From positions 202,709,685 to 202,773,684 of the forward strand of contig NC_133662.1 of assembly GCF_037893015.1 (NCBI RefSeq): a stretch of DNA of 64,000 nt, written 5' to 3'. The position numbers and the translations under genes were made by a program. Origin of the DNA: Macrotis lagotis (lineage: Eukaryota; Chordata; Mammalia; Peramelemorphia; Peramelidae). A model generated the notes under the pieces. It did not search any database. It was not told the origin of the DNA and saw only the letters and a list, made by a program, of their open reading frames with translations. This document shows, one piece after another, positions 36,781-48,261 of this stretch; position 1 is the first letter of the stretch; every line of letters begins with the position of its first letter.

Positions 36781-37390
36781 TTATTATTTTGAATTAATCC
36801 CATTTCCTCTAATCAGCTCAGTCCTTCTATAGCAATAAATTGGGGTTAAAGGGTTATAGTGAAAACAGCTTTAGAGTTCAAAAGAATCATAGATATTTTT
36901 ACAAACTTTACACTGTACTTTTAAAGGTGAGGGAAATGAATTCTACACTGTTTAAAGGACTCATCCAAGATCACACACACAAAAAAAGAGGTAGAGAAAG
37001 GGATTAATTGTAATTTTTTTTCCATTGCATCGTAATGCTCTCTTGTATTGTCTCTTTGGGACCAAAAGGAGATATTGCTGCTTAAGTACTTATTTCATGA
37101 TTTCCCCCCAAAATCTTTGATTTTACAACAAAAATGAATGATGGTTATGATGTTAACCAAATGAGAGTAGTTTAAATTTCTACAATTATGTTCTTCACAA
37201 GGATCACGCGAGCTATGCAGGGCAAATTTTATTCTTATCTTTCATAAGAGGAGACAAGAGTTTAGAGCAATTGGGTAACACAGCTAGTAAATTTTAAATA
37301 TAGGAATATGAATCTACATTTCTCCTTAATCCAAGTACAATATTTTTGGCCACTGAACTGTGACTATCAACCCCCCCCCAAAAAAAAACA

Positions 37391-37545
37391 GGGGCAGCTA
37401 GGTGGTGCAGTGGATAGAGCCCTGGAGTCAGGAGTACCCGAGTTCAAATCTGTCCTCAGACACTTAATAATTACCTAGCTGTGTGGCCTTGGGCAAGTCA
37501 CTTAACCCCACTAGTCTTTCAAAAACCTAAAAAACAAATAATAAA
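37391..37545 (+). mobile_element. tRNA-derived CORE-SINE with small internal deletion
   Basis: gggcagctaggtggtgcagt, then gatagagccctggagtcagg, where the usual caccag between gagc and ccctgg is missing, apparently a deletion between short repeats. The remainder is standard. Confidence 0.85.
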
Positions 37546-37552
37546 ACTAGAA

Positions 37553-37690
37553 TCTGATAGAATCTTGGCTTTGAAATTAACTACTGGGGTGACCTTGGCA
37601 AAGTCATTTAATCTTTCTGAACTTCAGTCTCCCCATCTAAACAATGAATGAGTTGAATTAGGTGATCTTTGAGCTACATTCCAGTTATAA
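37553..37690 (+). mobile_element. MIR-type fragment
   Basis: gaccttggcaaagtcattta, atctttctgaacttcagtct, ccccatctaaacaatgaatg. Confidence 0.6.
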
Positions 37691-37699
37691 ATATGCCTC

Positions 37700-38382
37700 C
37701 TCCAATACTGCCACTGCTCTGTTATGGACCTTGTCAACTCATGCCTGGACTACCTCAATAGCCTGTTTCTAGATCTGCATGCCTCAAGTTTCTCTTCACT
37801 CTGATTCATCTTCCCCAAAGTAATTTTCCAGATCTGACCTTGTTGAACTCTCCTCGTATTCAACAATCGCCAGTGACTCCAGAATCAAGTATGTAATCCT
37901 GTAAACCCTAACAACCTAACTCTCTCCCATCTTTATACTGTTATACTTTCCTCTCCATCACATATTCTTCTATTCAATGAATCTGGTATCTTGTTGATCA
38001 TGAATAAGACACTCTATTTCTCAGGTCTGGGCATTTTCTCTGACTTTTCCCCATGTCTGAATTCCTCTCCCTCTTTGGATTCCTTTAAATTGTTACTGAA
38101 CTCCTTGCTCTACAGGAAGGATTTCCTAACTTCTCTCAATTCCAGTTTCTTCTCTCCTCTCTCTGTCCATGTTGCTGTCTTTCTCTTTCTTTCTCTTTCT
38201 CTCTCTCTTCCTTCTCTCTCTTGATTATTTTCTAATTATTAAGTATTTTGCTTGTTTCTATATATTTGTTTGTTCTCTCCTTTCTTAGATTATGATCTCC
38301 TTGAGGGTTTGGACTGTCTTTTGATTTTTTAAAATATATTGCCAGGGCTTAGCATAGTACCTGATGCATTGTAGATACCTGA
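37700..38382 (+). mobile_element. L2-clade LINE 3' end, long copy
   Basis: The best plus-strand copy of the family: atgcctggactacctcaata, ctgattcatcttccccaaag, gatctgaccttgttgaactc, ctctatttctcaggtctggg, ggaaggatttcctaacttct, attatgatctccttgagggt and ggcttagcatagtacctgat. It includes the long 3' non-coding part with a CT-rich expansion near 38180-38225. Confidence 0.65.
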
Positions 38383-38647
38383 TAAATGTTTATTTTTTTT
38401 ATTTTTATTTTTAGATTTTTTGTGTGTGTGTGTGTGAAGGCAATGGGGTTATGTGGCTTGCCCAAGGGCACACGGCTAGGTAATTATTAAGTGTCTGAGG
38501 TCTGATTTGAACCCAGGTACTCCTGACTCCAAGGCCGCTGCTCTATCCACTGCGCCACCTAGCTGCCCCTCACTGTGCCACCTAGCCGCCCCTATATGCC
38601 ACCTAGCCTCCCCTTGCGCCACCTAGCTGTCCCTCTAAATGTTTATT
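38383..38647 (-). mobile_element. CORE-SINE with four tandem 5' heads
   Basis: Antisense SINE 38395-38570 with a poly-T and (TG)n leader, followed by three more copies of its 5' head at 38571-38593, 38594-38614 and 38615-38634. Each head is a variant of tgcgccacctagctgcccct. The duplication taaatgtttatt flanks the whole unit (38383-38394 and 38636-38647), so the extra heads were part of the same insertion. Confidence 0.9.
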
Positions 38648-38927
38648 GATTGTCAAAAATACTATCATCCTATGGTTTTAACACATCAAACTCTATGAGG
38701 ATATTTTGTTACAAACTGGGGGAAATAGATGATGGGTAGGAACCCAACTGCATTGGTTGTACATTGTTTCTTTGTGTTTTGGGGAGATACCTAACTGTAC
38801 AGAGAATTTCAACTGCTATCTACCAAATTAATTGGGTGTTCTTTGGTGGGCTATATACTAAGCAGCAAAATGAGTTAAAAATACTTACACTAAAATTTGT
38901 TCAAGTTATTCTTTCTTTCTTTTTTTT

Positions 38928-39065
38928 AAGTTTTTGCAAGGCAAACAAGGTTAAGTGACTTGCCCAAGGCCACACAGCTAGGTAATTATTAAGTGTCTGA
39001 GACCAGATTTGAACCCAGGTACTCCTGACTCCAGGGCCAGTGCTCTATCCACTACACCACCTACT
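38928..39065 (-). mobile_element. tRNA-derived CORE-SINE
   Basis: aagtttttgcaaggcaaaca, ccacacagctaggtaattat, gctctatccactacaccacc. The distal head is slightly truncated. Confidence 0.85.
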
Positions 39066-39989
39066 CTCAGTATTGTACTGTTTTTCTCCTTTGGCAGGGA
39101 AAGGATTTATTTGGTTAGTGGCTATTATGAAGTTGCCTTCCAACTCTGGTCTCTTGGGACATGCAAAGCTGTATTTGAAATTAATACAAGTATTTGTTGG
39201 TATTTGATTGTGGTTTGTATAATTGTAGTCAGTGGCTATGTTATACCCTACAGGTATATCCTACACCTAATGTCTACCTACACCAGTGTCTGCTTACAAC
39301 TGATATGCACGCTATAAGTCATATGAAGAGAAATAATTACATAGTTCTATTTCTTTTCATAAAGCAGATATAACTTGAATTAAATGCTAATGGACACCAT
39401 TAACCTTATAACATGCAATTTTAAGATCTAAAGATCCCACAGCAACACTACCTCAAGAAAAGAAATATAAAATTCTTACCTTTTGCATTCTAGTCACACT
39501 GGCTACTAATGACTGCAACGATGACTTGATGATTCCAACCACTATGCTTTTGCAGAGGCTAGTCCCTTCATTTAGAACCTACTCTCTCTGCCTTCACCTC
39601 TTAAAAACATTAATTTTCTTCAAAGCTCATTTCAGATGTTAATGAGATTTTCCCTAATATTCCTCAGTTGTTGGTGCTCTTTTATTATTTTGCATTTGCT
39701 ATCTGGGTGCTTTTCATGCTTCCAGGAAGGAAATAATAGATTGGTGATATGTTGAGTAAGAGATAATACTTAGATGGCCTGTGCACTTCACTGGAATCCT
39801 AGTAATGTGGAGACAACACAAGCAAGGACTTCCTCATGCTCTGTGATGATTTTATGGGGGAATATGGAAGAGTTATATAGGATAAGGAGACAAGGATAGA
39901 TTAGGAGCATCATGAAAGGAAGCTTCTACCTCATTGGAACCAAAGCATCATGCATAAGAGGTCTAGAGCCAAAAAGGAATTGAGGCTAT

Positions 39990-40210
39990 TGAATCATTTG
40001 ACTGATGAACAAACCAAGACTCTTGGATGGTAAATGACTTGTGATCCTTTATCCCTAGTTGGAAGGCCTCTCACAGTCACTGGAACCTCATTTTTGAGTT
40101 CTGTAATCTGAGACCGAAGGAGGTTCAATGCCTTACCCAATGCCTTACCCAGCGTCACAGATGTAATAATGTTGAAAGTGGGATTTGAATCTAGTTCCAT
40201 GGATTCCAGA
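39990..40210 (-). mobile_element. MIR-type SINE, diverged
   Basis: gactgatgaacaaaccaaga, ccttacccagcgtcacagat, gtgggatttgaatctagttc. Antisense order. Confidence 0.5.
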
Positions 40211-41794
40211 ACTCTTTCAACTACATTTAAATATCCATCTATTTGAGAATGAGTATTTGATCTCCACTCTGTCCACTAGGGAGAATGAAAGTTCCAACAA
40301 GGCAAGGACCAGTTCATTTCACAATTAAAACAGCTTGGAATTGGTGGCTACACAGCTATCCTTTTCCTTTCTATGTTCCAAATGAATCTAGTAAATACCA
40401 GAGCAGAGGCAGAAGTACAGAGATACATTCTCTTGAGCTTATAATTCTGAGAGCTGTGCCAGTTGAACTATTTTTTCTCTTCTTTTGTTTACATGCTTCT
40501 TTATTGGATTTGTAGTACTGTCCAAGGTTAGGAGAAACAGGATTTCTAGCACAATAAGCTTAGGTAAGCCCAAAGTGAAATGTTAGAATTCAGTCCTGTT
40601 TTCATATTAGAAAGCTGTCCACTCCAATATCCCGCTAACCCTAACATTACTTCATCTAAATCTCAGAATCTTTTTAGGTTAGAGAATTCTATTGTCTGCC
40701 ACACTGTTTTAGGAGAGTCCATCTGTCCATAACAGATGCCTAAGCTCTACATGGTGGGAGGGGCTGTGGGTTTGGATTTATGATATGAGTCCAGAAAACA
40801 AACAATGAACTCATTCCCAGAACCTGGGCTCTTACATTGGTGACAACAAATCCATGGGAGGTATAAAAGGGATTTTAAGGCAAACCAACAAGGATAAGAG
40901 ATAAGATGGACCAATAGTTTCTATTGGTATTAGCTGAAAATATAACCAGCTATATTAACCTGTAATAATTTTATTATAATCTCCACAACTCTTGGACAGA
41001 TAATTGATCACAGTGGGCAAGTTATGCATTTTTTTAAATTTGATTTGAGAGTCTTCCCTTTCTTCCTTGGTGTGCTGCCAGTTACAATGGAACAAAAGAA
41101 AAAAAACAACACCCAGAATAGCTGATCAGCATAGGTCATCTCAGGACATTTCCCTGTGCTTTAAAAAGGAAAAGGGTTTGAGTTTATTTAGCTGACACTG
41201 AAAGTAGAATTGGAAACAAAGGTCAGATGTTTCAAAGAAGTGAATTTTAACATGATATAAGGATATACTTCCTAATGATTAGAACTATCTAAAAATAATC
41301 AAGATAAAGAATTCATCAGTGAAGAACTTCACATTGAGACTGAGTGAACTTCTCCTTGCTACTGTAGAGAGAGATTTCTACCCATTCGACTAGAAAATCT
41401 TCTAATTCTTAACATCTGTAATTTTATAAATATGTACTGTTTTTTTTTTCCTTTTTTTAGACTGAATTGATGATTTTATTGATATAGGAAAACCATGGTA
41501 AGAAATCTACTGTATCAATGCAGATTGATACTGTATTTTTAATTTATTATCCTAGAGAGATACTGGTTAAAGGATGTCCATGAATCTCTATGTGTTTAAA
41601 CAACTGGAAGGCATGTATTTAAGCTTCTTACACGGTTATCTATCACTCTCAATATTGTAATACATTCTCTTTTGGCAAAGAATTAGTCGGTGGTTATTGT
41701 GAAGATACATTTCAACTCTAGTCCCTTGGTATATTCACAGTACTTTATATAGCCATTTGTCAGAGGGAGGATAGATTGAAAAAGTAAAAATCAT

Positions 41795-41960
41795 TGGAAA
41801 GAGTGCAAACATTGAGGCAGAGAACCTGGGCTCAAATTTGTCCACTGATCCTCCAATACTTATGTGATCTTGGGCAGGTCCTTTAATATTCTTTAGGAAT
41901 TATAATAAATGTCCTTTAAGGCTTTTTCTATCTACTTCTTTGAACCCAAATTTTCCCATG
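41795..41960 (+). mobile_element. MIR-type SINE
   Basis: gaacctgggctcaaatttg, atgtgatcttgggcaggtcc, tttaatattctttaggaatt. Confidence 0.55.
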
Positions 41961-42144
41961 TCTGAGGCTGTACCTCTAGTATGTCTTGATGACTCTCATA
42001 TTCTTTTTTATCCCAGTTAAAAATAGACATATCTATCAAGTAACCCAAGCTTTTTCTTCTCTTGAAGACAGACTATAAAAAGGAGTTATTATTTTGAATA
42101 ATTGTGACAGACATACTATTCTTGTTTTTCAATCATATTTCTCC

Positions 42145-42310
42145 TGAAATTTATATATATATCTAATATATATATATAAAACTAGTTCATTTATATATAA
42201 TTCATTTATATGTGTGCATTTCTTTTATATATATAGATATTCTTTATATATTATATATTTCAATTATACATTACATATATAATATGTAACTTCATATATT
42301 ATATATGTAT
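42145..42310. repeat. AT-rich palindromic tract
   Basis: TA and ATAT runs interleaved with nearly self-complementary words (tatatatatctaatatatat). It is likely to form cruciforms. Confidence 0.8.
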
Positions 42311-42388
42311 TAATGCACAAGATTGAAAGTTGGTCTATTATCTCTAAACAATGATTATGAAAGGCAATCCAAACAGCTCTTTCCTATA

Positions 42389-42454
42389 AAATGATGGCCA
42401 TTGAAAATGGATGAAGAGTTAGATGACTTCATCCATTTTCAATGGCCATCATTT
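42389..42454. repeat. Perfect 28-bp inverted repeat (hairpin), 10-nt loop
   Basis: The left arm 42389-42416 (starting aaatgatggccattgaaaat) and the right arm 42427-42454 (starting cttcatccattttcaatggc) are exact reverse complements. The loop is agttagatga. It does not match any repeat family I recognise in the window. Confidence 0.95.
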
Positions 42455-42769
42455 CTCTTTATATTTTAACTTCATTGATGTCATTTCTCATGATTCATAA
42501 TCAAAAAAGTGTTTTCAAAATGGTTATTATAGAGAACATTATTCTGTTATTACTGTGGTAGAGGTCAGCTTAAGGTAAAACTTTTAGATTTCATTTCATT
42601 CATGTGATAGTGTGGGTCTAAAGAATATAAAAATATAAATATAATGTAAAAATAAAAATAATATAAATAAAATATGAAAAATCAGACTATTCTGCAATTG
42701 TCTCCTACAGTGACATCACATTTTATTTATAATACAATTTGCCTAGATCTTTATCAGTATGGTATTAAG

Positions 42770-42915
42770 GATGTTGTCCTGGATTTGGAATCAGAAAGAT
42801 CTGGGTTGGAAACTTCTTCAGACATTTACTAGCTGTATGACTCTGGGCAAATCTCTTCATCTCCCTGGGCAAATATCTTCATCAGTAAAACGATGTTATC
42901 AGGTCTAAATTTTTC
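42770..42915 (+). mobile_element. MIR-type SINE
   Basis: ctggatttggaatcagaaag, gacatttactagctgtatga, ctctgggcaaatctcttcat. The words tccctgggcaaat and cttcatc recur, suggesting a short internal tandem duplication at 42842-42884. Confidence 0.55.
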
Positions 42916-42952
42916 ATCCTATAACTATGGCCATTTTAAAAAATTGAAATAG

Positions 42953-42983
<31 letters not shown>

Positions 42984-43196
42984 CTTAAAAACTGTCATCT
43001 AAGCTTTCAGATATTGATTCAAACAAGACCATTTAACAAATTCACAGCTAGGATGATAAAGGGTATCCAGTTCATATTTATGTCACTCAGTAGATGGGAC
43101 CGGGGGGGCAAAGAAGTTTCAGGCGATTGTGGCAGCTACCATAAAATATTTCAAAGGTTATCACATGGGAAAGCGCTCAGCCATAATTTGCTTAAC

Positions 43197-43435
43197 CTCA
43201 GAGGTGACTCAATGGCTAGAGTGCTGACCTGGAGTGAGAAAGACTCATCTTCCTGAATTCAAATCCAGTCTCGGACACTCAATAACGTTGTAATCTTAGA
43301 CAAGTAACTTAACCTTGTTTGCCTTGGTCTTTTCATCTGCAAAATGAGCTGAAGAAAGAAATGGCAAATCACTTCCAGTATCTTTGCCAAGAAAACACCA
43401 GATGGGACAGGAGGGGTTGGGCATGAGTGAAACCA
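43197..43435 (+). mobile_element. Longer CORE-SINE subtype
   Basis: gtgactcaatggctagagtg, gaattcaaatccagtctcgg, aaatgagctgaagaaagaaa, ggcaaatcacttccagtatc, tttgccaagaaaacaccaga. Sense orientation, near full length. Confidence 0.75.
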
Positions 43436-43779
43436 ACGAAAAAAGGGAAGAATAAAATAGGAGAAAGTTGCAAAGAGGAAAATTTTGACTTGATTTAAGG
43501 GAACTCTTAATAATTATAGTTGTCTGAAAATTAAGTGAGGTGACTTAGGATCATAGCTAGGTAGATAAAATAAATATGGCACCATTATGAACAGGTGAGA
43601 GGGGGTTTCTCCAAAGTGTTTTTGGAGGCAGCTGAGGCTGGGTGACCATTAATTTGCCATTTTGTACAGAAATTTTTATTTAGCCAGTGTTTCATCTAGT
43701 TGGCTTCTTAGTACCCTTCTAATTCTGAAATTCTGTGCATATTAATTCTTTTCTTTTCTTGGTATTTCATCTTTATTTC

Positions 43780-43900
43780 TAATAATCAGAGCTACAATTT
43801 ATATAGTATATTGAGGTTGGCAAAATGCTTTGCAAGTATTAAAATCATTTTATTTTCACAGCAATCTGGGATGCAGAAACTATTATCATCATCTTCATTT
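43780..43900 (-). mobile_element. MIR-type fragment cut by the assembly gap
   Basis: gagctacaatttatatagta, gcaaaatgctttgcaagtat, actattatcatcatcttcat. The next expected words (ttacagatgaggaaactg) are lost in the N run. Confidence 0.5.
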
Positions 43901-44000
43901 NNNNNNNNNNNNNNNNNNNNNNNNNNNNNNNNNNNNNNNNNNNNNNNNNNNNNNNNNNNNNNNNNNNNNNNNNNNNNNNNNNNNNNNNNNNNNNNNNNNN
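43901..44000. other. Assembly gap of exactly 100 N
   Basis: One hundred N, a conventional size for a gap of unknown length. It lies in the OLFM3 interval where several coding exons are expected but not seen. Frames drawn across it are meaningless. Confidence 0.99.
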
Positions 44001-44754
44001 GGTGTCAGCAAATCTAGAGACAAAACTTGACACTTAGAAATTCTTCAACTGTTAGAGAAGCTTTGTCATCTGTGACTGATGGAATCCAATAGCATATTTC
44101 TGTACTTATGAGGAGTTGTTATATTCCAATATATCTAATCTGTTTTACTGCTGATGCTACTCCCCTTGAACTTTGTGAGTTAATTAGAAGGACTAATGAA
44201 CTATTTAGAAGTTTTTAATATAAACAAACTCTTGAAATATTTAAAGGGACTCTAAGCAGAATTAAAAAGCTATACTACTCAATTCTTAGAATTAGGTACC
44301 TTGTAGTAACTTAAAGGGCTAATTGACACTTTGTCTAAAGCACCCTAGAAGGTGGAATAGATAAGTTCATAAGAGCTATACAAGGCAGTAGTAACTGCAA
44401 CAAATAAAGAAATCAGAAATGTATTCAATACGAATTTATCAGTATGCCATTATATGCATATACACTGCTTGTATTATGTACTCTGACATTCTGAGTGGTC
44501 CTATCAGGAATTGAGGAAACCACAATGAATTCTTCAGTCCCTTAAACAATGTCAAAATTACATTTTTTTTTCCCAAAAAAAAGCCCTAACATGATTATTT
44601 TCTTGAAAAATTTACTGAGTTATTTGCTTCTTCATTATTATGAATTATTTTCCTATCTCTTACATTTCTCACTGTAGTATATCAGCATGCTTTTTACTGC
44701 AGTCATTTTGTAGCCTGATAAATATGGCAAATCTGGGCAATCAACAAAGATATT

Positions 44755-44960
44755 AATAATGGATATTAAATAAAGCATTCCAAAGAACATTACATTCATC
44801 AGGTCACTTCATCCTTACAACAACTGTGCAAGTTATCTGTTTTACAGATATCAAAACTGAGACCAAGAAAGATTAAGTAACTAATCAAGAATCATATGCA
44901 AATCTTGGGGATGGAATTTAAAGTTTGATTTTCCAGACTTTCAGTCAAATTAAGTATCCA
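44755..44960 (-). mobile_element. MIR-type SINE, diverged
   Basis: cattcatcaggtcacttcat, tgtgcaagttatctgtttta, cagatatcaaaactgagacc, ggggatggaatttaaagttt. Confidence 0.5.
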
Positions 44961-45049
44961 TTTCCCTATACAGAAATCTTTCAATGAGAGAAATAATGAA
45001 ACAGTTCAGGATAAAGATTTCTTTCTGAGGTTCTTCCTTTTAGAGCTTA

Positions 45050-45300
45050 TTCTTTGGAAAGATAGTTGGCACAGGGTGCAGAGCACTTGGTATGGAATCA
45101 GGAAGACATCTTTCTGAATTCAAATCTGGTCCTCAAACCCTTAAAAAAAAACTAGGTAACCTAGACAAGTCACTTAACCCTATTTGCCTCAGTATCTTCA
45201 GCTGCAAAATGAGCTGGAGAATGAAATTGCAAAGCATTCCAGTATCTTTACCAAGAAATTTCCCAAAAGTAGACATCATGGAAATGATCAAACAATAGCA
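45050..45300 (+). mobile_element. Longer CORE-SINE subtype
   Basis: ggcacagggtgcagagcact, ctgaattcaaatctggtcct, tcttcagctgcaaaatgagc, attccagtatctttaccaag, gaaatgatcaaacaatagc at the end. Confidence 0.75.
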
Positions 45301-46239
45301 ATTTAGTCTTTCTTGTCCCACAACATGAGATGTTTATACCTCTCTTGGTTTCATCTTCTGGCAAGTGATACTAAAGGTACACATGGGTATTGCTTTCTTC
45401 ATTTCCAGGTGACCTAGTCTTGGGAACCCAAGGGTTGAATTCCTTATATAAGTGGAACCAAACTGAAATAGAAATGTAGGTCACTACTTCATATAAAAAA
45501 TACATATTGGCTTAATTTTCAAAATGTACTATTGTCTTGGTTTTATCGTATCTTTATTAATTTTATTAAATATTTCCCAATGATATTTTATTCTGTTTTG
45601 ACCTAGTATTATTTGGCCATAGGTGTCTATTTGATAGTTCTGACTTACATCAACCTTATTTAAGCCATGGTCAATCCAAGATGATCATTAACAGATGACA
45701 AACAATCACTTGCTCACCACTCATATCTCCAGGAGGAGACTGAACCTTCCTCAGCTTTATTCTTACTTCTTAATTTTGTTAAGGATAATTTTTTCCCCTA
45801 AAACACCGTAATGAAGCAGTGTGAAGTAATGGAGAGTACACTAGTCTTGGAATCTATTAGGACTTAGCTTCAAAGTTTGTTTCTGATATTTTCAACATAT
45901 GTGACTATTGAGCTCTGTTATAATGCCTGAATTACACAGAGGTGAGGACAAAGTGAGATCATATTCTGTAAATCTTAAAATAAATACCACTCATCTGTCA
46001 ATCAGGGTTTTTGTCTTCTGATTTTATATTTAAACCAATTCAGCATCAATGAGAAGGTTCGTATTATCATATCCTTTTTAGTAATGACAATTCACATTTT
46101 CCTGGTCCCTTATGCTTTACAAACATTTGAAAAATTCATTTTGTACTCAACATAGCTTTGAGGAGAATGAGGTATATTGTTAGCTGTGGTACTTAGACAA
46201 GATATAACTTCTGTGGTTCTATTTTATCATCAGTAAAGT

Positions 46240-46680
46240 TAAATAGGTGACTGGTTAGTGTAATGGAAGGTGCATAGAATCAGTAACTAGAAATCACTGG
46301 TAATTGTTATTACCCATGTGACTTTGGGCAAATCATCTATAAAATGAGCAGATAGGATTTGGTAGCTTCCCAGATCCATTTAAGTCTTAGATTTTTGTAC
46401 CTCTAACTAAATGATATCTAATTTGCCTTCCAATTCTTGATAATGAATAAATCATGCTTATTTCACATTTTGCTCAAACCTGTGGATTCAAAGGCCCTGG
46501 ACTCAAAAACCATTCCTGATTCTTATTACCTAGGTAACTTCAGTAAAGCACCTGATCTCTCTGGGCCTCAGTTTCTTGATTTGTAAATAGAAGGGCTTGG
46601 ACAAGATGACGACTGAGTTCCTTTCTTGTTGTAGATCATGGAGCCTACCCAATCCCTAAATCTTACAATTCTGGGACTCT
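46240..46680 (+). mobile_element. Two MIR-type SINE fragments in tandem order
   Basis: 46240-46420: gtgactttgggcaaatcatc, tataaaatgagcagatagg. 46480-46680: gattcaaaggccctggactc, gatctctctgggcctcagtt, agaagggcttggacaagatg. Confidence 0.55.
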
Positions 46681-46997
46681 TTATATTACACTAATATTGG
46701 TTCTTGTACACTTTCTTAAGAAAAGATGGGGGGGGGAGGAAAATGTAACACCAGATGTGCCAAATAAAAATTGAGGGCTTTTTCCCCCATTAAAGTTTAT
46801 TTCTTCTACATTTACATAATTTTCCAAATGGTTTAGAAAACAAAACAGTTTCAATATAGGTGAAAAAATACTGATTATGATATTCATAGTGACCTAGGAT
46901 TTTAGGACAACCAGAAGGGAAGGAATGAGACTGTGTATGTGTGTGAGTGTGTGTGTGTGTGGGAGGGCTATTTCTTTTCCTTTCTTTCTTTTTCTTT

Positions 46998-47143
46998 TTT
47001 AAGGTTTTTGCAAGGCAGTAGGGTTAAGTGGCTTGCCCAAGGCCACACAGCTAGGTAATTATTAAGTGTCAGAGGCTGGATTTGAACTCAGGTACTCCTG
47101 ACTCCAGGGCTGTTGCTCTATCCATTGTGCCACCTAGCCACTG
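46998..47143 (-). mobile_element. tRNA-derived CORE-SINE
   Basis: aaggtttttgcaaggcagta, ccacacagctaggtaattat, ctatccattgtgccacctag. Flanking ggctatttctt and ggatatttctt form a likely target-site duplication. Confidence 0.85.
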
Positions 47144-47289
47144 TGGGGGATATTTCTTGAGTTTGTTCCTGATCATTTTCCTACTTTTGAAAATTACTAA
47201 ATTCATTAGAATAGAATTGGTTTAAGGTGCAAAGGGATGAAATTTATTAAAAAGGGCAAAATAAATAGAGTTTGCCATTAGGTTTCTCT

Positions 47290-47600
47290 ACAGAATCTTC
47301 TCTCCACAGTGGTATAGCTAGCTTCCTGAAAACAGCTGGCTTCTGTTGAATGTTTGCTCTCTTTTTAATTGCTCTTTGCCGGCTCTTTCCCTGTGAGGAG
47401 ACCCCAGCATGGGAGCTGGCACTGAGGCCCTGCCTCCAGAGGAAGTTTCTCTGCCTACTGCATGATCAGAGACCAGGGCTGGAAGGCAGAGGAACTGAGG
47501 GGAGCTGCAGAGTCTTCCCTTCTAACCTCTCTCCCGCCAACATAGATGGAATGCTGATGTACCAGAGCAGAGAGTTGGAAAGATGAATACCCAGAGCTCA
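47290..47600. other. GC-rich unique segment of unknown role
   Basis: It stands out from its AT-rich surroundings, with GC-rich words such as cggctctttccctgtgagga and gcatgggagctggcactgag and a few CpG. It has an open plus-strand frame (47350-47586, 78 codons) with no recognisable domain. It lies in the OLFM3 interval next to a long polypurine tract. It could be an alternative 5' exon or promoter of OLFM3 on the minus strand, another transcript, or a conserved enhancer. I cannot choose among these. Confidence 0.35.
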
Positions 47601-47639
47601 ACAGGAGGATAAAATAACCTGGCCAAGTTTTTAAGATGC

Positions 47640-48235
47640 TGAGAAAATTAAGAAGAGAGCGAGGGAGGGAGGGAGAGAAAGAGAAGAGAAAAGGAGAAAG
47701 AGTGGAGAAAGGAAAGGAACTGGATTGAAAGGGAGAGAAGGGAGAGGCAGAGAGAAGAGGGAGAGAGGGAGAGAAAAAAGAAAGGGAAAGAATGGAGAGA
47801 GGAGAGGGAAGGAGAGAGAGATTGAAAGAGAAATGAAGGAGAGAGAAGTGGGAGAAATGGAGAGGAAAAAGAAAGACGAGAAAAACATGAGAGAAGGGGA
47901 GAGGAAAAGAGAGATTGAAAGGGAAAGGAGGGAGAGAGAGAGAGAAAGGAGGGAAAAGAAAGAGAGAAAGGGAAAGAAAATAAAGGGAGGGAAGATTGAG
48001 AGATGTTGGAAGACAGAGGGAGGGAGAGAGAAAGGGAAGGAGAGGAGAGAGAGAGAGAGGTAGATTGAGAGAGGAGGGAATGAGAGAAATTGAGATGGAG
48101 AGAAGTGAGAGGAAAGTGAAAAAAGGAAGAGAAACAGAGAGAGAAGGAAGAAAGGAAGGGAGAAAGAGTCTGAGAAAAGAAGGAAGGGGTGAAAGAGAGA
48201 AAAAAAAAGAAAATGAGAAAGAGAGGTGGGGTAGT
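47640..48235. repeat. Long polypurine (GA-rich) tract
   Basis: About 590 bp with almost only G and A on the plus strand, built from irregular GAGA, GGGAGA and GAAAG units, with only occasional T or C. The long charged frames in it are simple-sequence artefacts. Confidence 0.95.
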
Positions 48236-48261
48236 ATGTTTCTATAGGAAGTTTACAATAT

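Noticed and set aside
38548..38634. Four short near-identical direct repeats that could suggest a CRISPR-like or satellite array
   Set aside because: They are SINE 5' heads inside one insertion, directly adjacent without spacers, in a vertebrate nuclear genome.
40560..40900. Possible second LTR with a primer-binding-like ttacattggtgacaacaaat
   Set aside because: I could not find matching LTR ends, a polyadenylation signal in the right place or a target duplication. One short resemblance is not enough.
43811..44033. Three frames made largely of X
   Set aside because: They run through the 100-N gap.
47350..47586. 78-codon plus-strand frame in the GC-rich segment as a gene
   Set aside because: No recognisable domain, no clear splice or promoter signals. 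GC-rich composition alone makes such a frame likely. The segment itself is kept as a finding.
47631..48247. Long Arg/Glu-rich and Ser/Leu/Phe-rich frames
   Set aside because: Translations of a polypurine tract and its complement: stops are rare there by composition.
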